DNA of 64,000 bases from Hemibagrus wyckioides (lineage: Eukaryota; Chordata; Actinopteri; Siluriformes; Bagridae): contig NC_080714.1 of the NCBI RefSeq assembly GCF_019097595.1, forward strand, positions 25,982,759 through 26,046,758. The letters run 5' to 3'. Numbering within the stretch: position 1 is the first letter of the stretch; each line of letters starts with the position of its first letter. Below the pieces are notes generated by a model. That model did no database searches. It was not told where the DNA came from and saw only the letters and a program-made list of their open reading frames with translations. This document shows, piece after piece, positions 21,735-36,000 of this stretch. A program made the translations under genes and the position numbers.

Positions 21735-24700
21735 CAAACGAATACACGTTTTATTGATGGAATTCATCATGCAAATATGCGCTCCGTGGCGTTCCATCGT
21801 TCACACTTGCACACAGAGAAATCTCTTTCAGGATCGAACGCAACATAACCAAATGCACCTGGCACAACCAGACGCCCATTTAAATATAACTGTGTCGCTG
21901 AACGTGAGTGCATTATTTCACCTCTTTGTGGTTAGGACCGTCAGTAGCTCCATTGTCTATGGCAGAAACTCTTAATTGTCCGGATTGTGGATGGCAAACG
22001 GTGCGTACGCAAATCCCTCGCTTTCCATAGTGCGGAGGTGGGAGTCTGAGTGATACGTCTGTCCAAATTCAAATCTGTGGCTTTATGGAAACAGTGAGAG
22101 AGTTAAAAGATCCATTTAGGGCATGAAGCGCTGCAAGTGTTCCAGTGCGCGACAACAAAAAACCCTGGTCATGTAAATGCTTTGGCAAATTGTAGCATCT
22201 GGATATATGAGAACAAAGCCACATTTACTGCATAAGGGCATGACATTTTCATATCACATTAACGACCTAATCCTCTATTCACGCTCTCTTCTTTAGCCTT
22301 ATATCCAACCCCAGAGCACTGCTACATCTTTAACAGCAATCACTCGCTAGCGTCTCTGCTTCAAATCGGACGAACATGTGGCCCGAGAGCCGTGATTTGA
22401 TTCCGCAAGTTACGTTGATGCATTTCCTTTTGAAACAGGAAGTCAGGAAGGGAGTCTGTCGAAGGGTTTCAGTGAATTTCAAGGTAAGCTACACCTCCTA
22501 CTGTAACTAAAGACACTAATAAAAAATTTTGTGTTTAAAAATAAAGGTTCTCGGAAGAACCTTTAACATCCATGTTCTTTAAATTCTTTCTGCCGCTAAG
22601 AAAAAAAGTTTTTTTTTTAAAGAACCATTTTAAACAAAAACAATGGTTCTTCTCTGGGATCACTGCAAAACTTCTTTTTGGTTCACCCTAGCACCTTCAT
22701 TTGTTGTGTAGGCTTTCTCCTGGTCAGTTTTGGACATTTTCTAACAAAGAAAACAATTGATTAGATTTCCCAAATGATTGACAAATTATTTAGTGACTCT
22801 CAAACACTCTCTACCCTTTCTTCATCTTGCAAGCAAGATGTGACTTTGACTTTTTCCGGGGTGTCAAACCTGACGCCCAGCTCTACATTACAACCACTTT
22901 GTCAAGCTCGCTATCCTAAAGCAGAGGTTTCCCAACTAGCATGCCTCTGATTGCTCTCGATCCATGGATTGTTTGGATGGATTATCCCTCTGCAGTTTGT
23001 TATCCCTCACGCCTGCAGCAGTGAGAGCATTGGTGTTTCCACCTGGGGAGAGGGAAATGATGGCAGTGATGATTATCTGCTCACACTTATAGTGCTGTAT
23101 GAGCTTAATCCTGCAATATACCGTCTATTCAGCTATCAGCCCGTGTCCACACATGTATGTTGCAGATGATAATACACAATACAACGTGTGGTTTATATAC
23201 TTTCAGTTTTACACCCTAGAATAAAAAAATATTCAAAGGCATGCAATAGAAAAGTATACAGGGTACTTGTGGTTTCTGTATCTTTATAGTTGAAGCTTTC
23301 ACCATGCTCGAGGATGAATAAGCACTGTTTAAGACTCAACAAAGAGAAAAGCAAACTTTCTTTCTTCAGATTTTCATGTGCATACACACCATTCTCAAAA
23401 TACGTACATGAGCAATGGGAAATGATTATACTCAAGTTTTATTTTATTCTATAGAGTCATGACTTTTAAACCTCTTCACATAAAATCTTTAGATTTACAT
23501 TTAGAGGCTTATTTTGTCCGGCAACAAGGACCGGGGATTAGTCTTTTTCACCAGCTCTATCCACTGGAGGGTTAACTTGGTGGTTGCAATAGTTAAATTC
23601 CAGCTGGTTAAGTAGTATCTTCATCTACAGACCAGATAAAGATAGAGGTCTTCATGCATGATCTTGGGATCTTCACAGGTTTTTTTTTTCCAACCTAGCT
23701 TATTGTTTTGTCCTAGTAAGCAAAATAAGGTTCCAAAGGACTCAATACTGATAAGGGTGGTGAGGAAGGCTGTTTGAGTGTCTCATGGTGATACTCAGTG
23801 TAGACATGCTGAGTTTCATGAAAACTCAAGTTTGATGAACTCAAAAGAGCCACCTCTTGACAGCTTGCTGCAGAGTGGACAATATAACAAGATTTGAACT
23901 TGGACATCTAAATGAGGTTATTTTATCTAGTTATTAAAGACAACCTCAAACTGGTCTTCAGACTACAGAGTTGGAAGGCAAAGAACTCCTATTTCTACAG
24001 CACAGCACATTCAATTGCAGTTTGAGTCTATTTGTAGTGCATCCAGTACTCCATTCTGACATCCTGGGTGGCTGATCTGGTAGATTTCTGGGATGATCCG
24101 ATAGAGTAGACACTCTTCAAGGTTATCATGACTTTGCAGCTTGTGCTTAGCTTGAATGCTATGAATCGGTTATCTTACTGTAACACATGCTGGTTGCGGG
24201 TTGTGGAAGGCCAGTGAAGCCTGTCCCATGTGCTCCACCCAGAAGGTGTATAACAGTGTGAACCTTTAAAATCTTTGAATGGAACGTCACACCGAGTCAA
24301 CGTGGGCAGTAATTTAAAAAGCCTTGGTGAGAAAATAATAGTTTATCAGAGGCCTGCTCATTCAGGCTTCTTGTTAAATTAAAGGACTTACAGCAGTCTG
24401 AATCCAAACTTCACCAAAACCTGGCCCTTTTTAACCAGTCTTTGGAGTCCTCCTCTCTCACATGGTTCCTGACCAGGACTGGCAATGGAGTCTGGGCCAG
24501 TTAGGTGTGGTTACAAACAGCTCTTTTTAAGTCAGGGAAATTTGTTACTTTTTCATACCCTTATCCAGAGTGCTTTACAGTTATCTCATTTTAAACAACA
24601 AAGGGTTAAGGTTGCTCAAGAGCCAAAGAGCAGCAGCTTGGCGGTCCTGGGATCTGAACATACAACCTTCCGCTCAGTAAGGCAATATCTTAACCACTGA

Positions 24701-26655
24701 GCTACCACTTCCCTTTATTTCTTATGGGGACAGGAAGTGGGAATGGGATATAACACAGACCACCACTGGTTAGATTCTGATGGTGTCTCTACATTAGTCC
24801 TCACTATGTACCACTGGGGACATTCCATGTGTCTGTGTGGACACAAGCCACCTGAGGCGTCCCCTTAGGTGGTTGCTGTCCTTGGTCCTGAACTTGCTAC
24901 AGTTGCACCTGTGAACGAAGCCCAAACTTTTTATTTTTTTGCATAATATCGTATGAGCTGATGTCTGCTACTCTCTCCTCACATCCTTGTAACCAAAAAT
25001 GTCGACCGCTGAATAACAAGCATGTGTGAGCTGGAGGTTGGGATAGGGATCAGGTACAGATAAGGAGTGTGGAGCTGCTTTTCTGGAATCTTCTCAAATT
25101 CCATCATGCTTGAGAGAATTCTAGACTAAGTTGCTGTACAGAGACTGATCTATAACATATAATCTGATTTCAAACCAGTTTAAATGTCCCATCTTCTCCA
25201 CACTGGGCTGTCCATTTAAAATAAAAAAAAGTTCCAGCAAGTTCCAAAAGGTGTACAGCATCCCTGCCTCCATGGACAAATGATTCAAAGCTACAAACAA
25301 CTTATTTACAATAATAAAAACCTGGTTGGAGCCTTTTTTTCCCCCTCATTTCTCCCCCTCACCCCCTCTACCTCCCTCCATCTGTTTTACTCTTTCAGCA
25401 ACAACCACACAGCTCTGCTCCTCAGGCCTATACTGGTGCCCCATTGTGCAACGCAGGCAGCTTTTGGTTTTCCGGAGTCACAAAAAAAATGCAGAAGGGA
25501 AGGAGAGATGCACATAAGGAGGCATCATTCGATGTCATGTGCCACTATAGGTGGTTTTTTTTTTTTTTTTTAGAGGTGCCACGCGTATCACATCAGACTC
25601 TGGTTTCTGTTGCTGGCTTCCTCCATTCAGGGTGCACCGGCTTTATCTGGGCGGCCAAATGAGTGGGAAATGGAACAGAATGACACATGGAGATTAGCAA
25701 CCACAGGCCAGGTCCGGCGGACGCATGGGCACGACCGTTAGCACTCCCCTCGCTCTGTCAACCCCGCCTGTCACAAATACATACACACTGGCACAATGTC
25801 TCTCCCTTTCTCTTTCCACACACACACACACACATATGCATGCACAGCCATACAAACTGACATGTGGTAAGTGAGTATCCAACTTTTCAACAAAACTCTG
25901 TTGTCTTAGCAAGTGGTGAGTCTTTTCTGGTTGCTTGACCTTCTGACCTTTGGAAGTGCAGCAGGTAATGAACTCACCGGGACAAAATGTTGACAATCTG
26001 AATATAAATTACTGATTAAAAAAATCAGTCTAACAGATTCGTAAGTTCTGGATGTGAATAAGAAATGAAGCACATTTTCGTGTTATTCATTTCATTTAGA
26101 ATTGGATCGATATTGAAATATATATTCAACTCAAATTTAGCTGTTTAGGTGTCTTTTGGTCAGGGGGTCACATGTCAAACAGGGTTTACATCTAGCCTAC
26201 CTTTTCTGAGCGTGAGAAAGATCAGATCTTTGTTGATATTATTACAATAATTAGAGTAAGAAAAGACCCTTGGTGTTGGAGTAATAGTGGCCCCATGTGG
26301 TTCTGCAGTTTGTGTGCCTCCTTTTATTCCAGCAGACTGCTGGGAAACCAGTTCTTTGGTACATTGCTGCCACCAACTGGACCTGCATGGAACCTTCGGT
26401 CCTTCGAATAAAGGATGTAGTTCTTAGAAACTGTGAAGCTTCCTGTACACTTTATCTTTCAGACACTGCACCGAGCTATTTAGTGATATATTTATCTTTA
26501 GCAGTATCCACTATTCCTCTAAAACTGCTGAAATCTCTCATAAACTCTCAGGACAAATATTCTTAATGAAACTGTTCATCAGTTTGAAGACTTACTTTGC
26601 AAGTTTATTGTCTTGTTTTTCTAACATTTGTATGTCTGTATGTTTAGTAGAGTAA
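21735..26655. other. Intergenic DNA between gata1 and hdac6, no gene seen
   Basis: About 4.9 kb with no recognisable exon. It contains a SINE-like fragment (listed separately at 24545-24715), short pyrimidine and T runs near 25335 and 25555, and a short CA run near 25818-25833. The reading frames are short and have no family resemblance. Confidence 0.45.
24545..24715 (-). repeat. Fish dispersed repeat fragment (SINE/MITE-like)
   Basis: Contains CCTTATCCAGAGTGCTTTAC, GGGTTAAGGTTGCTCAAGAG, CAGCTTGGCGGTCCTGGGAT and AACCACTGAGCTACCACTTC. The same landmarks recur at 41498-41872, 57285-57400 and 57590-57760. Abundant in fish genomes; its formal class is not assigned here. Orientation is arbitrary. 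Confidence 0.55.
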
Positions 26656-26663
26656 AGTAGAGT

Positions 26664-26666
26664 AGA

Positions 26667-26714
<48 letters not shown>

Positions 26715-26767
26715 TAGATAGATAGATAGATAGATAGAAAGCCAGATGGACGGACGGACGGACAGAC

Positions 26768-26846
<79 letters not shown>

Positions 26847-26895
26847 AAGCCAGATGGACAGACGGACGGACGGACGGATAGACAGACAGACAGAC

Positions 26896-26966
<71 letters not shown>

Positions 26967-26987
26967 AAGCCAGATGGACGGACGGAC

Positions 26988-27062
<75 letters not shown>

Positions 27063-27083
27063 AAGCCAGATGGACGGACGGAC

Positions 27084-27150
<67 letters not shown>

Positions 27151-27176
27151 AAGCCAGATGGACGGACGGACGGACG

Positions 27177-27262
<86 letters not shown>

Positions 27263-27284
27263 AAGCCAGATGGACGGACGGACG

Positions 27285-27378
<94 letters not shown>

Positions 27379-27400
27379 AAGCCAGATGGACGGACGGACG

Positions 27401-27458
<58 letters not shown>

Positions 27459-27586
27459 AAGCCAGATGGACGGATAGATAGATAGATAGACAGGTAGATA
27501 GACAGACAGACATGTAGATAGATAGATAGATAGATAGACAGGTGGACATACAGACAGACAGATAGATAGATAAATAGATAGATAGA
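26664..27586. repeat. Higher-order (GATA)n array with eight GAAAGCCAGATGGAC spacers
   Basis: About 0.92 kb of GATA tetranucleotides with GACA and GACG variants. The spacer starting GAAAGCCAGATGGAC recurs at 26737, 26845, 26965, 27061, 27149, 27261, 27377 and 27457. All spacings are multiples of four (80-120 bp). A long open frame on the minus strand only reflects the lack of stops in this repeat and is not a gene. Confidence 0.96.
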
Positions 27587-27924
27587 TTTACATAAGTAGT
27601 CCTGATGGTCCCACTAGAAGATGTTTCCATGACAATACCATCAAGTACCAGTTCAGTTTAGAACCTTACTTCATAAATTAATGAAGGAACCTACAGTGCT
27701 CCTGCTAAGAGTACATCATGTAACACTAACTTATTGCAATGCATTGTGGGATTTCAGGAGCCTATGCAACATCCTGCACTAAGCTATTGGACTAGAACGT
27801 GGCAGATGAACAAATTAGTGCAGGATATTAGTGAAAATTGTGCTTAAATAAACATTTGAAAGCTGTCGGAACCATCACAAAGCAATCACCATCACAAAGC
27901 AAGCGAACAAACTAATAATAATTA

Positions 27925-28040
27925 TTCGGGCGCGCGCACAGTTTGAACCAGTGGCTTGACCAATCAGAAACGCGCTGTCAGGTTTAAATTAGGGCGGGGC
28001 TTAAAACGCTTTAAAAGTAACGCCCAGCGTCTTTTAAAGT
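27925..28040 (+). promoter_or_regulatory. hdac6: Probable hdac6 promoter
   Basis: A local CG-rich patch (GGGCGCGCGC at about 27928) is followed by CCAAT at 27960-27964 in GACCAATCAG and a GC box GGGCGGGG at 27992-27999. Together they resemble a housekeeping promoter. hdac6 is the next + strand gene. The first, non-coding exon would lie just downstream, but its donor cannot be chosen with confidence. Confidence 0.5.
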
Positions 28041-28896
28041 GTAGCATTATATTTCAAAATATAAATATATATATAGAGATATATTTAAAAAAAAAAAAAA
28101 GAGAAAAATAGAGAAAATAGAAAAAAATAATCAGAACTGTAAATAATAAATAAAGGTCGGTGGGCTTAAACCTTGAGGTTTTAGAAAACATTCGAACAAT
28201 TTAAGGTTAATTCATTTAAATACAATTAGCAATTAGCTATGACAACTATTTAAAAAGTGCTAGATATAATAATATCGGAAATAATATAATCAATAATTTG
28301 ATTTGAAATAAAACCAGACACTCCCTTACAGTATTGCTAGCGGGGCAAACGGTTGATTTCACACGTCATCTCTACGCGTCCCGAAATGTTTTCGCACCGA
28401 CTGTGCGACACCTCGGCTGAATCACAAAAAGCTCCGTTGTTCCCTACATTTGTGCACTTTATAGGGTGTACGATTATAACTATCTCGCATCCTCAATAGG
28501 GATCGATCGCATGATTTGTAATTCAGCCTACGAGGAAACATGTTTGAGCGCGTTAGGGACCCTGGGTTTATTGGCCCGTTTGCTTTAATTGGTTTGTTTT
28601 AATCTGTGTATGATTTCGCGTCAAATTTCTATGCACCCTTTTTCAGCTTTCGGCTTTATCTACTGGTTTTAAAACAAGAAAATGGATTTCAAGTCTCATT
28701 TTTGTTGGAGGAGCTGTTAAAAACGCAAGTGAAAGCAAGGCAAGCAAGCAAGAGATTTTTTGTTTTGTTTTGAGAAATAATAGTAAGTGATGATAGAGAT
28801 TATTATTTAGAGTACAGATCTTATAAATCATTATATCTCCGTTTAACACTGACTCTTAAAGAGGACACATATTAAATGTATTTAGTGGTATTATTA

Positions 28897-28942
<46 letters not shown>

Positions 28943-30000
28943 GCGGGTTATTTTGATTAGGTCCTACCCAAATACCCAGCCATGCAAAATGTCATTCAAA
29001 ACATTATTATATTTCTGTTTGTGAAATGTGATTTCTTTGACGTCATGCTTGCTAAAATAAATAATATAAATAATCTATTTTTTTCCATATTTAATTAGTG
29101 ATATAATAGTATCAGTCTTAATCCATGTAGCACTTGTTTATGTTTTAAGTAATACATTAAATACTTTACATAAAATTATCGAGAAAAAAAAGCAATTATT
29201 ATTAATTATAAACATTACAAATAGGAACTATAAGAGAAGTTAATACAGAATATTAAAACATTTTAATATTATTATTTAAAATAATTTTTAATTTAATTAT
29301 TATTTATACTTATTTTATAATTGCAAATAATAATTAAATTAAAAATAATTTAAATAATAATATTAAAACCACTCTTAATTATAAATAAGAGTAATAGAAA
29401 TTAATATAGAGTATTAAAACATTTTAATATTATTATTTAATTATCTTTAATTTAATTATTATTTATAATTTTTTATTTTAAAATTATTTAATATTATTTT
29501 TTAAACAGCAAAACAAGGAATCAAGGCTAAGATAAAGGGTAATCCATGTTAGTACAACAGTGAATAAATAAAACATTAAGAAAGAAATCCACAATTGCAC
29601 TGATATTTATTTATTCACTCACTCACTCACTCATTCATTCATTCATTCATCCACTCTGTATTTATTCATCTTCTGTACTCCTCTGTATATTCATATTCTT
29701 ATTCTTATGTTGTATATTCTTATAATATTTTTTTTGTATTTTATATTTTATATATTGTTATAATGTTTATAATGTTATAATGTACCTTTGCTGCTGGTCT
29801 CTGAGAGCTACCAACCAAATTTCATTGTATCATTACAATGACAATAAAGACTCTTTATTTGTTTAATTAACACAAGATACAAGTAACAGAGACATAGCTC
29901 AGTGTTTGAGGGGGAAAAACCCCCACTGGGAAATTAGGTTGTGGTTTTAATCCAATCATTATTAGACTCATTTGTTTCTGAATTTGCTGTCAGGTTGTGG
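28041..30000 (+). other. hdac6: Probable hdac6 5' UTR intron
   Basis: AT-rich DNA with a (TTA)n run at about 28895-28942 and AATTA-rich stretches at 29200-29500. A plausible acceptor TTTGCTGTCAG at about 29984-29994 precedes the first coding exon. No coding exon is seen in it. Confidence 0.35.
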
Positions 30001-30013
30001 AACTGGTTTCATC

Positions 30014-33000
30014 ATGGATTCTACATCAGATCGAACTCCGAAAGGTTCTCAACGCTCTCCGAAGAAAACACCGCAGAGCTCTGGGAAGGTGAGACACGTT
30101 CATTGTCTTCTTTAATGTTAATCTGGGTTCTTATAGGATTTATTTGTGCAAGAAATGACTTTTGGAAGTGCAGCGTTTCAGGAAAGTTTTCTGGAAATGA
30201 TCTGCTGATCCTGGTGAACTGGTTACTGTATATTAAAAAGTAGTTATAAACAATAAAGAATATCAGTAAGAGTCCAGGAAGGAATTTTTCATAGGTCTTA
30301 CCTTCTCACTGACCACACGATGAACTTTAGCCTGAGCTTTAGTGCCCTCATTATTTTCACAAATTCGTCACAGTTTGTCAGAGCTGGCTGAGAGCCAGGG
30401 TTCAAATTCTAATTTTTCTGTTAATCTGATGTGTGACGTTTCTTTGTGATGAACCCGTGTCTGTGTGTGTGTCAGCGGGAAAACAGCAAACGCAGCCAGA
30501 AACCAAATCTCCAGGAGGTGAGAAATAAAGGCAGACGAGACCGAGGCAGAGCAGAAGAGGAGATGAACAACAAAAACATGGTGTGTGTGTGTGTGTGTTT
30601 TTAAAAAAAAGTGTATTTATGCATTATTTACCTTTTCTCAACTCTTTAAGTTTCTTTCCTTTCCTCCTGCGTAATTATCTCCTCAGACTGACCTTCATTT
30701 CAGACCCTGGAAGATAAAACGTGCATTTTGTTCCGTTATATCAGGCATTATTCTGAGCTTTGGTCAGAGATGCTTAATTATTAATAGATTGTATTCATAT
30801 ACCAAAGCTTTCTTATCTGATCTTGGCACCTCTAAGCTGCAGCTTTTAAAAATAATATTTATATTTATTTTTATTTTTACACATCACACTTTTAATAATG
30901 TCACTGCAGTCAAAAAGATAAAAGTAGAGAGTTAAACCTTTGTCCAGGTCCAGGACGCTGTGTCTTTGTATTATATTTTGCTAGATATTTTGAGTAGAAA
31001 GTTTTTTAGTTATTGTTTTCCTCCTGGAAAAAAAGCTCATTAACAACAACAAAAAAAAATTAAGACATCATTAATTAAAAAACAAAACATAGACTAATAG
31101 CATTTAATAGATTAGCATTAAAAGAGCATTATATGTATAATATTTTATTATCTCTTATAGATATGTGAACCTCATTTCACAGATCATTTGGTTTTATTTA
31201 TTTATTTATTAACTGTATTTAAAAAATGGCAATTATATCATTAGTCTAATTCGTCCTAAAACCACATTGGTGTATAAATTACGGTGCATAATTTATAGAG
31301 TGCAGATTTCTCTCCATTAATCAACATGCTGTCCTTCGTTTCCATAGCGACCGGAGTGTGACCCCATGGGTCAGTGAATAAATTCAGTCAGGTGTGTTTT
31401 AATTAAAGAGAAATATGTGTGCTCTCTGAATTATGCGCCGTAATTTATACAACGTCGTGTTGGATCAGGAAACGGCGTGTTTTGTGATTGTCTCGTCTCT
31501 CTGCCACAGGCCTGTGTTCATGATCTAAACCTTATGACCGTTGAAGAGTGTCTCGATGTGCGTTAGTGCGTTAGTTAATGCACGTGGGGAGCGACGGCTG
31601 GCCCGTGTGATCCGATCCAACAGACGAGCTACTGTTGCTCAAGTTGCTGAAGAAGTTAATGCTGGTTCTGATAGAAAGGGGTCAGAATACACAGTGCAGG
31701 ATGGGTCAGGGCTGTTTTGGCAGCAAAAGGAGGACCAACACAATATTAGGCAGGTGATCATAATGTTATGCCTGGTCGGTGTATTTATACAGATGAAAGG
31801 TGTAATATTTTTCTAATATTCAGGTGTATTGTTATCTGTTGGTAAACAAAAGGACATCAGCAGAAACAGCTCAGTATGAAGTGTCTGGGTTTTGTGCAGG
31901 TTTATCAGAACAGAACAGAAAGAACGTCCAGGCCAAATCATACGATAGACAAGGTCATAGATGATGGTTTGACACAGTCAGCCCCGGGCAGATATATTCA
32001 AAATATATCACTGTGTTTGTAGGATTTTCAGGAGAAGTCGAAAGCAGCCGGAACCGGCCTGGTTTACTCCGAACTCTTTTCCCGTTATCGCTGCCTGTGG
32101 GACTCCAGGTGAGTCCAGCGCTCAGTTTGACCTGTTCAGAGACTCTGTAACATGTTATAATGCATACCACATGACATCCATGTCTTCAGCCCTGATTCTT
32201 GCTCTGAGCCTAATGTTTACGTCTTTGTCGTGGCTCTCGTCCTCGCAGTCACCCCGAGTGTCCTGAGCGAGTGACCACTGTAGTGGGGATGATGGAGAGC
32301 GAGGGGCTGCTGTCTCGATGCCTGCAGGTGGAGGTGAGAATCACGGCGGTGTCTCACGTGTCTCAGCCCAGTGCCTCACGTGTAACTACAGGATACTGGG
32401 TGTTATTAATACTTATTGTAGTACTGACATTTTAATATGAAAACTTTACAATTGAATTGAAAAATTTGAAATGATAATTATTTAAAACCATATCCAGATT
32501 TGAAAAAAAAATTCTTAGATTTTCGTGTCTCGTGAATGTCGGCTTTCTTGAAATAAAATAAAATAATATTATAACAATTTATAAATTTTATCTTAAAATA
32601 TTTAAATGTTAATTTAAATTATCTTCAATTCATTTTTTTAAATATTTAATTTTCATGACTGAAGTTTTATTTTTTAAATACATGTTTTCCTCAAAAAATT
32701 TCCTCAAATTTTGTTTAAATTTGTGCAGAAATGTGAAGTCATTAAAAAAAGCCTTAAAATAGATCCGTATGTGTGAATGAGCATCCATGAGAAAATCCAG
32801 AGAATAACCCAGAAAAAAGTAATTATTAATTTAATTTAGTTTCATTTGAAGCATGATATATTCCAGCACTGTGTGTAGCGTATTGAGATCTGCATTCCCT
32901 GATGCTTCTGTTGATGTTTCAGGCGAGAGCTGCATCAGACGACGAGCTCTCTCAGGTTCACACGTGAGTCTTTTGATAACGTCTGATCCGTATTAGCACT

Positions 33001-36000
33001 GAGACTCTGTGTGATTGTGTTATATTGATGTGTGCTCTGTTTGTGTGACAGGAAGGAATACATTGATCTGATGAGGTCCACTGAGAAAATGTCGGAAGAG
33101 GAGCTGAAGCGCATGTCTGACCGCTACGACTCCGTCTACCTCCATCCTGTAAGAGGAAGTAGTCTGGAGTCTTGAGTGTGGAGACGTGATGGTGCGCTGG
33201 ACAGAGTGGGTTCATTGTGTGTGTGTGTGTGTGTGTTTAGGACTCGTTCTCGTGTGCCTGTCTGGCTACCGGCTCGGTCCTTCAGCTGGTCGACAAGGTG
33301 ATGACCTCAGAGCTACGCAATGGCTTCGCCGTGTGCAGGTGAGGTTTTTTACGTTTACGATTATTTTAATTTATTATTTGTATTTATTTTCATTTGACTT
33401 TTATCCAGCTGTTTAACATGGTCTCTTGGTTTTAACAGAATTTCCAGTTTTTATGTAGCTTGGATTTTTCGTGTTTTATTTTATTTCTAACATTTAATAT
33501 TTCCAAATGTTTATTAAAATTAGCTTATTATTATTTCTGATTAAAGCAGTGGGAGAGCTGGAACAAACTTTCCCTAACATTTTATTACCAAATTGCACAA
33601 ACAATCATTTCCAAACATTCTAATTACACTTCATTTGCAAACACACACTGTCATTACACTCTGACTAAAGCATTTTCTTTCTGATCTTGCCAAAATAAAA
33701 ACATCAACCTGCACCATTAAAGAATATTATTTATTTATTTATTTATTTATTCCTTTTTACACAGCACACTTTTAATAATATCACTACAGTCAAAGTAATA
33801 CAAAGTTGGTCAAGATGTTGATGTTTCTTTGTTATAGAAAAAAAAAAGCAAAAAAAAAAAAAAAATTAAGACATTAAGTAAAAAATAAAACAAAACATAG
33901 ACTAATAGCATTTAAAAGATCAGCAGTAAAATAGCTTTATTATATATAATATTTAATAATCTCTTATAGACAAATCTTCACACATGAACTTTATTTCACA
34001 GATCAGTTAGTTTTATTTCAGTTATTTATTTATTTTTTTAAAAGTGTATTTAAGAATGCAGATTATACACTACATTGCCAAAGGTTTTGGGACGTCTGCC
34101 TTTACATGCACATGAATGTAATATAGAATTTTCCCGCCCTTTGCAGCTATAACAGCTTCCACTCTTCTGGGAAGGCTTTCCACAAGGTTTAGGAATGTGT
34201 TTATAGGAATTTTTGACCATTCCTCTAGAAGCACATTTGTGAGGTCAGGCACCGATGTTGGACGAGAAGCTCTGGCTCGCAGTCTCCACTCTAATTCATC
34301 CCAAAAGGTGTTCTATGGGGTTGAGGTCAGGACTCTGTGCAGGCCAGTCAAGTTCCTCCACACCAAACTCACTCATCCATGTCTTTATGGACCTTGCTTT
34401 GGTCACTGGTGTACAGTCATGTTGGAAGAGGAAGGGGTCATCCCCAAACTGTTCCCACAAAGTTGGGAGCATTGTCCAAAATGTCTTGGTATGCCGAAGC
34501 ATTAAGAGTCCCTTTCACTCGAACTAAGGGGCCGGGACCAACCCCTGAAAAACAACATCTGAATTCTGTGATTTGGAGCAGCGTCCCAAAACGTTCGACA
34601 GTATAGTGTTTCATTAGTCTAATTCCGAAACCACATTGTTGTATAAAATATGGCGCATAATTTATAGAGCACAGATTTCTGTTCTCATTAATCAACACGC
34701 TGTCCTTCGTTTCCATAGCGACCAGAGCATGACCCCATGAGTCAGTGAATAAATTCAGTCAGGTGTGTTTTAATTAAAGACAACAGCATCGTGTTGGATC
34801 AGGAAACGGCGTGTTTTGTGAGTCTCGTCTCTCTGTCGCAGGCCTCCAGGACATCACGCCCAGGCTGAGCTGATGAACGGATACTCCATGTTTAACAACG
34901 TAGCAGTGGCAGCGCGATACGCCCAGAAACAACACGACGTCCAGAGGTGAGAGCGTGATCTCCTGGGAGTTAGACACTGTGATGAACTTCTGCTCAGATT
35001 TAAACAGTTTATATCGTGTGTGTGTGTTGCAGAGTTCTGATTGTAGACTGGGATGTGCATCACGGTCAGGGAGTCCAGTACGCTTTCCAGGAAGATCCCA
35101 GGTACACACATCTCCCAGGACATTTTATTATTAAATTTGTCACTTTGATTTCTTACAGAAAATAAAATGAAGAAAATGCAATTAATCAGATACAAAATAC
35201 CTTAAATTTATGATTTGAGTGTAACTGGTGTGGTCTGTGTCTGGAAAGCTATTATTTCTATTTTGCAATTTTTAAAAAATATTTTCCTAATATTTTGACA
35301 GTTGGATTATGTTCATGATTACTTTTTTAATTAATTAATTTCTTTCTTTATTTACATTATTTTACATTGCTTAACTTTTTTCAACTTTATTTTATTTTAC
35401 TATTTTTCTTTACATTATTTTGATTCACGTTGCTTTACTTAACCTTTACTAAACCTTGCTCTTTAACGTTTTAATTTTTACTTAATTTTGTTTTTTCTTT
35501 TTCTTTTCTCATTTTACATAATTTTACTTTGCCTTTATTTAAAACTTTGTTTTACTTTAATTTTTTCTTTAATTTATTTCTTTTTCATTTTTACATTTTG
35601 ATTTACTTTGATTTAATTTTATTTAATTTTTGTTATTTATTTTAAAAAATATTTATTTTATTTTTCCTTCCATACCACTCGCTTTTCCCTTGGCTCCGCC
35701 CTCCATTCCACAAACTGCCACTTGACCACGCCCCTTTCCACACCCCCTAGGCTTGATTTCACATTAATACAACATTTAAGATCACTGGAAAATGTTGACT
35801 GAGAAAAGACACTCCATATTATGTTTGAGATTTTTAACATTATTTTTTTTCTTATTAAATTGCTCTAGCTGCAGGTCATTTTACCGATTACCTTTAGAAA
35901 GAAATTTTGTCTCATTAATCCTTCTACTGTTAAGCTGCTCTGATTTTCTTTTATTTGGTGTTTCTCTCTCCATCTCTATCTTCGTGTCTCGTTGCAGCGT

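Noticed and set aside
26644..27630. A 328-codon open frame on the minus strand made of Tyr-Leu-Ser-Ile repeats
   Set aside because: It is the translation of the (GATA)n array, which lacks stop codons by composition; no start context, splice sites or family resemblance.
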